Part shown: positions 27,052 through 36,080 of the stretch, one piece after another | Numbering within the stretch: the stretch's first letter is position 1 | Layout of the letters: each line of letters starts with the position of its first letter | DNA from: CAVDHB01 sp963608705 | Lineage (GTDB): Bacteria; Bacteroidota; Bacteroidia; Bacteroidales; Bacteroidaceae | Direction of reading: 5' to 3' | Length of the DNA stretch: 57,037 bases | NCBI GenBank assembly: GCA_963608705.1 | Contig: CAVDHB010000002.1 | Span: forward strand, 1 to 57,037 | Notes under the pieces: model-generated | What the model was told of the DNA's origin: nothing | The model's database searches: none | Seen by the model: the letters and a program-made list of their open reading frames with translations, nothing else | Program-made: the position numbers and the translations under genes

Positions 27052-27741
27052 TTAACAGCACTGTCCTCCGCAATGAGCGAAAATAGCGAAATAAAGAACC
27101 ACTACGAGGAAGGCCAAGATCAGCAGAGAAGAATAGATGTTTCCAATCATCTTCCAACGGCAGAACCAAACCTTTCCGTTCCATCCCATAGTCTGCATTG
27201 CGCTCCAGAAACCGTGAGTCAAGTGGAACCACAAAGCAGCCAACCAAATAATGTACAGCACCACGAAGACAGGATTGCTGAATGTCTGGAGAATGTAACC
27301 GTATCCATCGGAAGCGTACAGTCCGCCCAACATCGGATTGCCGATCAGTTCAGCGAACATCATGTTATACCAGAAGTTGAAGAAGTGCAAAGCCAGTCCG
27401 AGCAACACAATGACACCCAAAACCAACATGTTCTGGGAAGCCCATTCCACCTTGGCAGGACGGTTCGTCACCTCATAACGGTTGTCGCCACGCGCTTTCA
27501 AGTTCATACGTGTCAGCCAGAAAGCGTACACGATGTGAATCACAGCCAAAGCCGCCAAGCCGCAAGTAGCCACCACAGCATACCAGTTTGCGCCCAAGAA
27601 CTCGCAGACTGCGTTGTAAGCGTCGCCTGAGAACAGAGCGACCAAGTTCATTGACGCATGGAACGTCAAAAAGAGGATAAGTGCGATACCCGTAACGGAC
27701 ATGACCACTTTCCTTCCGATAGATGAATTAAATAACCACAT
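27052..27741 (-). CDS. frdC: Succinate dehydrogenase/fumarate reductase cytochrome b subunit
   Basis: 229 residues with five predicted membrane spans and several histidines in or near them (TFHASMNL, IHIVYAFW, HFFNFWYN, WFHLTHGFWS), as in the di-heme b-type anchor. It passes electrons from menaquinol to the iron-sulfur subunit. First gene of the operon. Confidence 0.93.
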   Translation of the reverse strand: MWLFNSSIGRKVVMSVTGIALILFLTFHASMNLVALFSGDAYNAVCEFLGANWYAVVATCGLAALAVIHIVYAFWLTRMNLKARGDNRYEVTNRPAKVEWASQNMLVLGVIVLLGLALHFFNFWYNMMFAELIGNPMLGGLYASDGYGYILQTFSNPVFVVLYIIWLAALWFHLTHGFWSAMQTMGWNGKVWFCRWKMIGNIYSSLLILAFLVVVLYFAIFAHCGGQCC

Positions 27742-28053
27742 AAGTGAATTAAAATTTAAATTATTAGTTACTAGTACAGAATGTTCTTTTCCGGCGCAAC
27801 GGCAAGTCGTGTCCTTACACGGCTGTAACGCAAGCCCTTAGCTCTCACTTCCGGCCTGCGTACTGTTTCGCCCTGCAAATGTACTCTAAAAATATGGATT
27901 AACCAACGGTTGCACGGAAATTCTTGCGGATGTCCTGTGTAGGCATGGAGAGATATAGAATCCTGCAACCCCGGTGCGTCGCTTTTTTACCTGAATCCTT
28001 GTCCATCTCGAAAGAATAGCCTATCTTTGCGTACACATCATTGATAAACGCCT
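27742..28053. other. Divergent region between frdCAB and Rpn-family gene
   Basis: Minus-strand -7 box TACATTTG at 27876-27883 (weak -33) for frdCAB, giving a leader of about 130 nt with one small hairpin TTACA-GCCG-TGTAA near 27816-27830. Plus-strand promoter CTTG-N20-TATCTTTG at 27998-28029 for the Rpn gene. No gene seen. Confidence 0.5.
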
Positions 28054-28929
28054 ATGGGACAATTCATCAACCCGTTCTCTGACTGGGGGTTCAAGTTGAT
28101 TTTCGGACAGGACATTAACAAGGACTTGTTAATCAGTTTTCTGAATGATCTGCTCAAAGGAGAACATGTCATTCAGAATATATCGTTCTTGAACAACGAG
28201 CAATTGCCGGAGACCGTAAAAGAGCGGGGATTGATTTACGACGTGTACTGCAAGACGGACAAGGGAACGCACATTATCGTGGAGATGCAGAACAAGTTCC
28301 AGCCCCATTTCATCAGCCGCTCCATCGTGTACGCCGCACGTGCCGTCATAGGACAGGCGGAGAAAGGCGCAAGCTGGGACTACGATGTAGAGTCCGTGTA
28401 CACCGTCTGTTTCATGAACTTCATTACTCCCGAGCTGGATGAACGGAAGTTCCGAACGGATGTGGTCCTGGCGGACAGAGACGACCACAGAATCGTCTCC
28501 GACAAGTTGAGGTTCATTTACCTACAGCTTCCGCTCTTTAAAAAGGACGAACCGGAATGTGACAATGATTTTGAACGTTGGATTTATGTACTGAAAAATA
28601 TGGAGACTCTTAAAAGAATGCCTTTTGCCGCACAGAACGCAGTGTTCCAGAAACTCGCCCAAATCACAAACATAGCGGCACTCCACCCCGAGCAGCGTAA
28701 GAAATACGATGCCAGCATCAAAGCCTACCGAGATACGCTGGCCACGTACGAGGGTTCTTTCCTCTTAGGTGAAAAAAGCGGACTGGAAAAAGGAATACAG
28801 AAAGGACTGGAAAAAGGACGGCAAGAAGAATGTTTTCGGAATGCTCGGAATATGAAAAAGTTGGGGCTTGACGTGGCGATGATACAGAAAATCACGGGAC
28901 TGACAGCTGAGGAAATTGCACGCTTGTAA
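28054..28929 (+). CDS. Rpn/PD-(D/E)XK nuclease family putative transposase
   Basis: 291 residues. The start FINPFSDWGFKLIFGQ and the core YDVYCKTDKGTHIIVEMQ (D...ExQ catalytic pattern of PD-(D/E)XK nucleases, residues about 63-80) place it in the recombination-promoting nuclease family common in Bacteroides. The C-terminus carries the family's typical LEKG/QKG low-complexity repeat (KSGLEKGIQKGLEKGRQEE). These proteins promote recA-independent recombination in E. coli; some are toxin-like. Monocistronic, plus strand among minus-strand neighbours. Confidence 0.88.
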   Translation: MGQFINPFSDWGFKLIFGQDINKDLLISFLNDLLKGEHVIQNISFLNNEQLPETVKERGLIYDVYCKTDKGTHIIVEMQNKFQPHFISRSIVYAARAVIGQAEKGASWDYDVESVYTVCFMNFITPELDERKFRTDVVLADRDDHRIVSDKLRFIYLQLPLFKKDEPECDNDFERWIYVLKNMETLKRMPFAAQNAVFQKLAQITNIAALHPEQRKKYDASIKAYRDTLATYEGSFLLGEKSGLEKGIQKGLEKGRQEECFRNARNMKKLGLDVAMIQKITGLTAEEIARL

Positions 28930-29021
28930 TGTCTGGATGGTAATTTCTTTTAATTGTGGATAATTCTTCACCTGTGCGTTCTAGTACCATACTAACAACT
29001 TACTGAATATAATAGAAAAAC

Positions 29022-29045
29022 AGAGACGCGATAAATCGCGTCTCT
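29022..29045. repeat. Dispersed palindrome family A, copy 2
   Basis: Arms AGAGACGCGAT/ATCGCGTCTCT, loop AA. It lies between convergent genes. Confidence 0.85.
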
Positions 29046-29091
29046 ACCTGACAGGTCAGATTAATGGTACGATGGCAGATAATCATAATGA

Positions 29092-30261
29092 TTAATACCC
29101 CAAACCAAACCACCACAAAGGTATCACATTATCATGTCCGTATTCAATATCGTCCTTCACCACAAAGCCTTTGTCAAGCGTCTCAATCTGGGCTTGCCCT
29201 TTCTTGCGACCTCCTATCTCAAAACTGGCGTCGCCGATGGTGAAATCAGTCTCTCTTGAAGCGGTCACTTCTCCTAAAAGCCTTGTCTGATTATAAAAGA
29301 ACGTCTCCCGCACATTGCCAATATCCGCATGCAGCGGAGACAAAGAATAGATGATATTCGTGTTGTCAAGATACACTTTCTCCACCTTGCCCAACCGACG
29401 GATACCACCTGTCCCGTCTCTCAGCTGCGCCACCAAGCCCGCTTCTTCTATCATGGAAATATAGTTGGCCACGTCATTGCGACTGACTCCTATCATCTCA
29501 CCGATTTTCTTCATGTTCGGCTTAAACGGCACACTCTCGGCTATGATGGAAAGGAGTTTCTTCAGCTTGAGTCCCGTAGACATATTCATACTCGCAAACG
29601 AAGGAATATCCACTTCTAACGTTTGCTGTATCACCTGACGAAGTTTTTCGTCATATCCCAATTCCATCATGAACGGATAATACCCCCGCCTCAAATACTC
29701 GTCAAACAACGCCAACGGATGTGGAATCATCGAGGTGTCGATTCCTCCCGCCTTCATGTCCGATAAACTATATACCGGCACCGCAATGTTATGGGCTAAT
29801 TCAAGGTACTCCCGAAACGACATACCCTGCATATTGTACATCACCGCCCTACGACTCAAATCTGACGCACCCTTTCGCAAGTCCAAAATGGAAGAGCCGG
29901 AGAATACTACCTGAAGCGACTCATAATAATCATATATCAGCTTCAATTCTTTTGCCCAGTCCGGGTAACGGTGTATTTCGTCTATAAACAAATGCGAATA
30001 TCCTTTTTTTTGCATTTCGTCCGCAAGGTCTACCAACCGATGGGTAGAGAAATAAAAGTCCTCGGCATTGACATACAACACCTTGCTTCCCGGCAATGCT
30101 TCTTTGATATGCTGCAATATAAGCGTAGTTTTACCCACGCCTCTTGGCCCCATAAGTCCAATCATCCGATTCCGCCAATCTATGAGGTGGTACATATAAC
30201 GGTGGAAAGTGGACGTGGTACGTGAGACTATAACTTGATGTCGTTGAATGAGTTGTTCCAT
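29092..30261 (-). CDS. ATP-binding protein, AAA_14/DUF4143 family
   Basis: 389 residues. Walker A GPRGVGKTT near residue 40, Walker B-like SHLFIDEIHRYPDW near 95, sensor VVFSGSSILDL near 120, then a winged-helix and DUF4143 domain. Widespread in gut Bacteroidales; function unknown, suspected in defence or regulation. It is preceded by twin hairpins and a -7 box. Confidence 0.88.
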   Translation of the reverse strand: MEQLIQRHQVIVSRTTSTFHRYMYHLIDWRNRMIGLMGPRGVGKTTLILQHIKEALPGSKVLYVNAEDFYFSTHRLVDLADEMQKKGYSHLFIDEIHRYPDWAKELKLIYDYYESLQVVFSGSSILDLRKGASDLSRRAVMYNMQGMSFREYLELAHNIAVPVYSLSDMKAGGIDTSMIPHPLALFDEYLRRGYYPFMMELGYDEKLRQVIQQTLEVDIPSFASMNMSTGLKLKKLLSIIAESVPFKPNMKKIGEMIGVSRNDVANYISMIEEAGLVAQLRDGTGGIRRLGKVEKVYLDNTNIIYSLSPLHADIGNVRETFFYNQTRLLGEVTASRETDFTIGDASFEIGGRKKGQAQIETLDKGFVVKDDIEYGHDNVIPLWWFGLGY

Positions 30262-30282
30262 AACCTTGTATCTATCTCACTG

Positions 30283-30290
30283 CAAAGTTA
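30283..30290 (-). promoter_or_regulatory. -7 box (TAACTTTG) of the DUF4143 ATPase gene
   Basis: TAACTTTG lies 22 bp before the ATG; the two hairpins of array D cover the -33 region. Confidence 0.55.
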
Positions 30291-30295
30291 CAAAA

Positions 30296-30350
30296 AATGC
30301 ACCTCGGAAGTGCATTTTCTCCCGATAAATGCACCTCGGAGGTGCATTTA
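30296..30350. repeat. Twin palindromes D (GCACCTCGG core)
   Basis: Two copies, GCACCTCGGAAGTGC at 30299 and AATGCACCTCGGAGGTGCATT at 30329, start 32 bp apart (about three helical turns). They directly overlap the upstream promoter region of the ATPase gene, so they may act as operators. Confidence 0.7.
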
Positions 30351-30382
30351 TGGTTTCACACAGCCGAACCACTCATGAAAGA

Positions 30383-30483
30383 CCCCTAAAAAACACATAC
30401 GGCTTCGATGGCGATCGAAGCTGCTTTCGATGCTGATCGAAGCCTTTTTCATTAGCGATTGAAGCCGTATGTGTTTTTAGGGG
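30383..30483. repeat. Large inverted repeat enclosing 22-bp-period array E
   Basis: The arms 30383-30406 and 30461-30483 pair over 23 bp with one bulged A (outer CCCCTAAAAA, inner CATACGGCTTC). Between them GATCGAAGC-type units begin at 30413, 30435 and 30457, an exact 22-bp period, each with a palindromic core TTCGAT-n-GATCGAA. It lies between the flavoprotein gene's 3' end and the ATPase promoter. Confidence 0.85.
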
Positions 30484-30522
30484 TTAGTAATTGGTAATTA
30501 CTAATTATGCTTATTAAACGCT

Positions 30523-31047
30523 TTAAAGTGACAGCACAAATTGCTTGTACGCTTTTGCGTTTTCCTCCAATTCTTCCGGGGTGATGCCGAACGTGTTGTA
30601 GCAGGCGTGATAGCCGGCGTACACCGCTTTCAGATAGTCGCACGACATGATGTAAGGAGTCAAGAACTGGGCTGTGGTGAAGCCGGCGAGACCCTTCTCT
30701 GAATAGTCTTCGGCTTTTCCACCTGTGGAGATAGCCAGAGCCACTTTCTTTCCCTCCAAGGCATAGTGGTTGAGATAGCCCCAGTCGGGAGTCATTACTT
30801 CATCAAACCATTTCTTCAAGAGAGAAGGCGCACTGTACCAGTAAATGGGGAATTGCAGCACAATGGCATCGTGCGCATCCACCAACGCCTGTTCTTTCTG
30901 GATGTCGATTTTCTCGTCGGGATAGATGTCATAGAGCGAATGCACGGTGACTTCCTCTCCAGCTTTCCGCAGTTCTTCCATCCAACGGCGGTTGATGACG
31001 GATTTTGCCAAGTCGGGATGAGTTACGATTACTAATTTCTTTCGCAT
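30523..31047 (-). CDS. Flavodoxin-fold NAD(P)H-quinone oxidoreductase (MdaB/KefF-like)
   Basis: 174 residues. MRKKLVIVTHPDLAKSVINR, HDAIVLQFPIYWYSAPSLLKKWFDEV and the LISTGGK-like LAISTGG are hallmarks of the flavodoxin_2 family (FMN/FAD quinone reductases, Kef accessory subunits). It probably detoxifies quinones with NAD(P)H. Stop of tcdA lies 3 bp upstream, so the two genes form an operon. Confidence 0.88.
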   Translation of the reverse strand: MRKKLVIVTHPDLAKSVINRRWMEELRKAGEEVTVHSLYDIYPDEKIDIQKEQALVDAHDAIVLQFPIYWYSAPSLLKKWFDEVMTPDWGYLNHYALEGKKVALAISTGGKAEDYSEKGLAGFTTAQFLTPYIMSCDYLKAVYAGYHACYNTFGITPEELEENAKAYKQFVLSL

Positions 31048-31049
31048 GG

Positions 31050-31871
31050 TTATTCGTTGTTTGTCGATTTATAGTAAATATCTTTCATGACCAGTCCGGC
31101 TATCATGAAACCGAAGATGGCGGTGATGTGGGCGAAGGTGCCGTTAATCTGCGCCTTGGAACTACACCATTCGTGATTGACCAAAGCCGGATTGCCAGGG
31201 CCGATTTTCGCCTTCGGACACATACAGTGTGAAGTGCCGCAGGTATGGTTCTCGCCTTTGTTCTCCAAAAGCTCTTCGCTGTAGACACATTGGAACTTGT
31301 GCGCCGGCTTTATCTTCATCCGCTTGAACCGTTTCCGCAATGCGGCACCTAACGGACAGCCTCTCACTTTCCAGAACTCCGCCACCTTGATTTGCGTAGG
31401 GTCCACCTTCAAAGCGGCTCCCATAGAAGAGAAGAACACACCGGGAGCCTCACACGCCTTGCGGATGAGCAACACCTTGTCCTTCAAGCTGTCTATGGCA
31501 TCTATGATGTAGTCGTATTGTGCCAGTTGGAAAGAAGCGGCGGTTTCCTCGTTGTAGATATTCTGAATAGCGTTGATTTCCGCAGAAGGATTAATCTCCA
31601 GCAGCCGTTGCTTCAAGACCTCCACCTTCACTTGCCCCACCGTTTTGGTAGTGGCCATTTCCTGCCGGTTCACATTGGTGATACACACCCGGTCGGAATC
31701 TACTACCGTCAGCTGCCGGATGCCGGAACGTACCAAGCTTTCGGCACACCAGCTTCCTACGCCTCCCACACCGAAGATAATCACCTTCGTATGTGCGATA
31801 CGGTCCATAATATTTTCTCCGACAAGAAGTTCCGTTCGTCTGAATATTCCTTTCTCTATTGTTGATGTCAT
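31050..31871 (-). CDS. tcdA: tRNA threonylcarbamoyladenosine dehydratase (TcdA/CsdL)
   Basis: 273 residues from the ATG at 31871 (MTSTIEKGIFRRTELLVG); an upstream frame extension of 48 residues overlaps the preceding gene and is not used. E1/ThiF fold: ATP site FGVGGVGSWCAESLVRSG, DxD-like VVDSDRVCITNVNRQ, and a C-terminal Cys-rich segment (CGTSHCMCPK). It makes cyclic t6A37 in tRNAs. It follows the nuclease/ATPase stop by 8 bp. Confidence 0.92.
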   Translation of the reverse strand: MTSTIEKGIFRRTELLVGENIMDRIAHTKVIIFGVGGVGSWCAESLVRSGIRQLTVVDSDRVCITNVNRQEMATTKTVGQVKVEVLKQRLLEINPSAEINAIQNIYNEETAASFQLAQYDYIIDAIDSLKDKVLLIRKACEAPGVFFSSMGAALKVDPTQIKVAEFWKVRGCPLGAALRKRFKRMKIKPAHKFQCVYSEELLENKGENHTCGTSHCMCPKAKIGPGNPALVNHEWCSSKAQINGTFAHITAIFGFMIAGLVMKDIYYKSTNNE

Positions 31872-31879
31872 ATTCGTAT

Positions 31880-33595
31880 TTATACTTCTTCTATCCGTTC
31901 CAATTCCCATCCGGCGAATTGCAGGACAAGGCAATGCAACTGCGTGCCTTGGCGCAATTGGTCTACACGAGGAGCTTTTGCGTAACAGTGGATTTGCTCC
32001 ACCGCTTCTTTCCATTGCGTGTCCGCTTTCAAGGCGTAATCCTTCTTAGGCAGGTATTTCAACTCCACAATATAGCTGTGCTTGGAGGCATAGTGTGTCA
32101 AGTCCGGCAGGAGGAAGAAGTCGCAATAGCCGTGTGCGAGTTCCACTTCTGGTGCGGTCAGATAATAGCCGCACACGCTGAGATAGGCCGTAAAGAATCC
32201 TTGCAGGTTACGTTCTCCCTCGATGGAGCTGCGTACCGAACTGTTCTCTTTATAAGCGTTGGCGATGAAGCGAAAAGCCTCTTCCCACTGGCCGTCAAAG
32301 GCCATCTTGGTGAAAAGCATACGCAGTTCGCTTAAGTTCACACAGTCACTGTCTTGATACTCGTCCAGCAAGTAGCCATAATATTGTTTGCGCACATTGT
32401 TGTTGGGAATGCCCAAGATAAGGCGATTGCCACGTCTACCCACCATAGTCAACATGCCGTAATAGAACAACAAACTGGAGAATACGGGGGCTTTAATAAT
32501 ATCTTCTGGGGGAAAAGACGGAAGCAACTTGGTCACAATCTGACCCTCCAATGTGATTTTCCGCAGCACCTCCTTTCGGTCTCCGTCAAACCTAATGAGC
32601 TTCTTTATCATCCCATAATCTATCCTTGTATTGGGATCAATCATCCTCTCAGGTACTTTCCCGGACATTATATAACTCTGTAGATAATAAAGCACCATAT
32701 CGGAATTGAACATCCGAGTCTTCTTATCCAAGCAGTCCACCGCAAAGCAGTAGTTATCATACCAAGGCTTCATGTCCTTTATTATCTTTTCCACATCAGC
32801 CTCTTGGGAAAGCCATCCCTGTTCCTTGTAATACGTGAACATGGTGCGCACATCCTCCGTGCTGAATCCGAGCAGTTCGTTGAGAGACGGTTCGGTGGTC
32901 ACATTCCATCCGATGTTGAAACCGCTGGTCAAGTCGTCCAGTGTCACCGGGCTTACCCCCGTGATGAAGATGCGGTCGAACATATCCTTGAACTTCTTGA
33001 ACACCTCCCGGTAGAAGCCGCTGGCGTGTGTCAGGACGTGATACACCTCCTCACCCTTCTCGTTCAGTACCACGTTCGTGAAGTTGTCATACTCATCCAC
33101 TATCAAGTAGAGATGGTGTCCCCGGTATTTCGCCTCGGACTGGAGCAGGTTCAATTTCTCTACTGTGGAATCCGTGGCGAAGAACTGCGCCTTGATTTTC
33201 TCGTCGTAGAAAGAATCATAGCGGGTCATGAAATTGTTGAGACAGATGTTGCAATAGGAGTAGAAGTTCTTGGCCAGCTCCTCGGAAGTACCTCCCGCAC
33301 GGGAGAAGTCAAGATACAGCACTTGGAAACCGCCCTGTAAAGGCGTTGGATGAGTCCCTATCCAGAGTCCGTCAAATAAAGAATGGAAACGGTCTTTCAT
33401 CCCCACGTCATAATACGCCCTGAGCATACTCAGCAGCAGGCTCTTTCCGAACCGTCGGGGACGGATGAAGAACAGATTGCTGGGCATATCCTCCAATACC
33501 GGGATGAACTTTGTTTTATCCACGTAATATTGGTTTTGTTCCCTTACGCTTACAAAGTCTGATATACCATAGGGTATGCGTTTCGTCTTTTTCAT
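31880..33595 (-). CDS. AAA-ATPase-like plus PD-(D/E)XK nuclease superfamily protein
   Basis: 571 residues from the ATG at 33595 (MKKTKRIPYGISDF). N-terminal AAA-ATPase-like domain with FIRPRRFGKSLLLS (Walker A variant, near residue 45) and LYLIVDEYDNFTN (near 160). C-terminal PD-(D/E)XK nuclease module with YCDFFLLPDL and YIVELKYLPK (D...ExK, near 500-530). A family strongly expanded in gut Bacteroidales, with unknown biological role. Heads a possible operon with tcdA. Confidence 0.88.
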   Translation of the reverse strand: MKKTKRIPYGISDFVSVREQNQYYVDKTKFIPVLEDMPSNLFFIRPRRFGKSLLLSMLRAYYDVGMKDRFHSLFDGLWIGTHPTPLQGGFQVLYLDFSRAGGTSEELAKNFYSYCNICLNNFMTRYDSFYDEKIKAQFFATDSTVEKLNLLQSEAKYRGHHLYLIVDEYDNFTNVVLNEKGEEVYHVLTHASGFYREVFKKFKDMFDRIFITGVSPVTLDDLTSGFNIGWNVTTEPSLNELLGFSTEDVRTMFTYYKEQGWLSQEADVEKIIKDMKPWYDNYCFAVDCLDKKTRMFNSDMVLYYLQSYIMSGKVPERMIDPNTRIDYGMIKKLIRFDGDRKEVLRKITLEGQIVTKLLPSFPPEDIIKAPVFSSLLFYYGMLTMVGRRGNRLILGIPNNNVRKQYYGYLLDEYQDSDCVNLSELRMLFTKMAFDGQWEEAFRFIANAYKENSSVRSSIEGERNLQGFFTAYLSVCGYYLTAPEVELAHGYCDFFLLPDLTHYASKHSYIVELKYLPKKDYALKADTQWKEAVEQIHCYAKAPRVDQLRQGTQLHCLVLQFAGWELERIEEV

Positions 33596-33672
33596 CTTTT
33601 CCTGTCTTTTCTGCAAACTTACTAAAAAATTTCGGATAAAGAGGAAAGGCCGTAGGAAAAGTTAAATAATGG

Positions 33673-34869
33673 TCAAGAGAGTCTTCTTAAATCCGCCCCT
33701 GCCGGACGCTGGAACACCCGCAAACCGAACTCGGGAATGATGGCGAAAATATAGTCCATTATCTCATTCTGGAACGCCTCGTATTTCTGCAAGTCGGTAA
33801 TCATCAGGAAACAATAAAACTCAATGGGAAGTCCCTCCGGCACAGACTGCAACTGGCGTACCATCACCCAAGCTTTACTGTTCACCTCTGGCAACTCCCG
33901 TAAATAACGCTGAATGTAGTGGCGGAAGACATGAAGATTGACTATCCGCTTGCTTGTGATTTCATTTTCCCGCAAAAAGCCTTTCTGTTCAAAAGACACC
34001 AGTTCTTCTTGACTACAAAAATGAATGGTGTTCACATCTATATAGAGCGAACGTTTCATACGCCGTTCTCCCGTCTCCTTCATCCCTCGCCAGTTCTGAA
34101 AGGAATCACTGACCAACAGATAAGGCGGCACGGTAATGATGGTACGGTCGAAGTTCTGAATCTTCACGGTAGTCAGCGTGACTTCCGTGACGGTACCGTT
34201 CACCCCGTACTTCGGCATCGTAATCCAGTCACCCGGACGAAGCATGTCGTTCGCCGTGAGCTGCACGCCGGCAGCCAAGCCTAACAACGTATCCTTGAAT
34301 ATCAACATGATGATGGCGGCGGAAGCTCCTAATCCAGCCATCACAGAAGTGACACTCTTGTTCAAAAGGATGCTGATAACTAATATCACACCAACGACAA
34401 TGGCCACCAAGTTGAACATCTGGTAGATGCCCTTCAGCGGACGGTTGCGCAGCTGCTTGTGTTCTTCTGAAATCTCGTACACGGAATGCAACACGGCACT
34501 GACCAAGTGCAGTGAGGTGATGACCAAATAAATCTGACAGGCTTTCAGACACCATTCCAGTAGTTCTGCCTGTCCATGGAAAGCCATAGGCAGGAAGATG
34601 TACCACAAGACGGGCGGAAGCAGATGCTGAAACGCCCGCATCACTCGCTCGTTGAACAAATAATCATCCCACGTGGCTTTCGTGCGAGACACAATGCGCT
34701 CCACCACGGGTATGATGACCCAACGAAACAGGGCGGTCACAATGTAAGACAACACCATCAGACAAAGGACGACAGCCACAGGCCGCATCCACACCAGTTG
34801 TGCGGGAGTAGCTCCCAGCGTCTCCCTCAGAAACCGAGTGACAGAGAAGGTAAGCGCATCAAAGTTCAT
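33673..34869 (-). CDS. Small-conductance mechanosensitive channel family protein
   Basis: 398 residues from the ATG at 34869. N-terminal membrane helices, then the MscS pore helix (SVMAGLGASAAIIMLIFKDTLLGLAAG) and beta domain (MLRPGDWITMPKYGVNGTVTEV, GTVTEVTLTTVKIQNFDRT). This architecture matches the MscM/YbdG-type branch of the MscS family. It should gate on membrane tension during osmotic downshock. Ends 77 bp before the nuclease/ATPase gene. Confidence 0.92.
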   Translation of the reverse strand: MNFDALTFSVTRFLRETLGATPAQLVWMRPVAVVLCLMVLSYIVTALFRWVIIPVVERIVSRTKATWDDYLFNERVMRAFQHLLPPVLWYIFLPMAFHGQAELLEWCLKACQIYLVITSLHLVSAVLHSVYEISEEHKQLRNRPLKGIYQMFNLVAIVVGVILVISILLNKSVTSVMAGLGASAAIIMLIFKDTLLGLAAGVQLTANDMLRPGDWITMPKYGVNGTVTEVTLTTVKIQNFDRTIITVPPYLLVSDSFQNWRGMKETGERRMKRSLYIDVNTIHFCSQEELVSFEQKGFLRENEITSKRIVNLHVFRHYIQRYLRELPEVNSKAWVMVRQLQSVPEGLPIEFYCFLMITDLQKYEAFQNEIMDYIFAIIPEFGLRVFQRPAGADLRRLS

Positions 34870-34888
34870 TGTGACCACATTTAACGAT

Positions 34889-36073
34889 TCAGACTAATTT
34901 ATCCACCGCAGCCTTGAGCTGTGCGAGAGCTTTCTCCAAGACGGCTCTCGGAGAGGCCACGTTCAGACGCATGAAACCTGTGCCGCCAATCCCGAACATC
35001 GCACCGTCATTCAAGGCTAATTTCGCCTCGTTGACAAAGAGACGCACTAAATCCTCGTGCGAGAGATTGAGGTCACGGCAATCCAGCCACATCAAGAAAG
35101 AAGCCTGTGGCTTCCATGCCTTGATAGCGGGAATATGCGTGCGCAAGTACTCTGCCACAAAATCGACATTACCTTCTATATAGGCCAACATCTCTTTCCG
35201 CCATTCCTCTCCTTCTTCACTGAAAGCCGCCATCGTGGCGATGGGAGCGAAAAGATGCGGGTCATCCAATTCATTGGCTTTCAACCAGTCGAAGAACTTA
35301 TGCCGGATTTCCTTATCGGGTACAATCGCATACGAACTGACGATACCCGCAATGTTGAACGTCTTGGAAGGCGCGCCAAACGTAATGCTGCAATGCGCCG
35401 CCTTCTCTGACACGGAAGCGAATGGAATATGCTTGTGGCCATAGAGTGCCATGTCACAGTGAATCTCATCGGAGATAACCAAAATGTGATGGTCATAGCA
35501 GAAATCAGCCAACTTCTCCAAGGTCTCCTTGTCCCATACGATACCCCCAGGATTGTGCGGATTAGCCAACACCAATACCTTGCATTTCTCATCCGCTACC
35601 TGTGCCAGGTTGTCGAAGTCCATTTTATAGGTATGGTCTTCCGTCTCTATCAACGGGTTATAGACCACTTCCCGGTGGTTCCCCTGCGGAGTGAGACGGA
35701 ACGGATGATACACAGGTGGCTGGATGATGACTTTCTCGTCTTCTTTCGTGAACACGTTGATAACCATACCTATGCCCTTCACGATACCCGGAATGAAGGC
35801 GTACCACTCCGGGTTGGTTTTCCATCCGTGATGACTGTCAATCCATTTGCCTACCGTCTCCCAATAGCCTTCCGGCAGTACGGTATAGCCGAACAGAGAG
35901 TGTGCGATTCGTTTGCGCAACGCTTCGGTAATAAAAGGAGGAGTGAGAAAGTCCATGTCCGCCACCCACAGCGGAATCAAGTCGCTTTCACCGTACCGTT
36001 CTTTCAGCACGTCTACTTTCAAAGCGCCCGTCCCGTGACGGTCTATTATCTCATCGAAGTTGTATTTTCCCAT
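34889..36073 (-). CDS. MalY/PatB-type PLP C-S lyase (aminotransferase class I fold)
   Basis: 394 residues. FDEIIDRHGTGALKVDVL at the N-terminus, LANPHNPGG near residue 170, SDEIHCDM near 200 and the PLP lysine motif APSKTFNIAG near 235 are characteristic of MalY/PatB. Expected reaction is beta-elimination of cystathionine or cysteine. It starts 7 bp after the stop of a Cys/Met-metabolism PLP enzyme, so both act in sulfur amino-acid turnover. Confidence 0.9.
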   Translation of the reverse strand: MGKYNFDEIIDRHGTGALKVDVLKERYGESDLIPLWVADMDFLTPPFITEALRKRIAHSLFGYTVLPEGYWETVGKWIDSHHGWKTNPEWYAFIPGIVKGIGMVINVFTKEDEKVIIQPPVYHPFRLTPQGNHREVVYNPLIETEDHTYKMDFDNLAQVADEKCKVLVLANPHNPGGIVWDKETLEKLADFCYDHHILVISDEIHCDMALYGHKHIPFASVSEKAAHCSITFGAPSKTFNIAGIVSSYAIVPDKEIRHKFFDWLKANELDDPHLFAPIATMAAFSEEGEEWRKEMLAYIEGNVDFVAEYLRTHIPAIKAWKPQASFLMWLDCRDLNLSHEDLVRLFVNEAKLALNDGAMFGIGGTGFMRLNVASPRAVLEKALAQLKAAVDKLV

Positions 36074-36080
36074 GTGTCTT

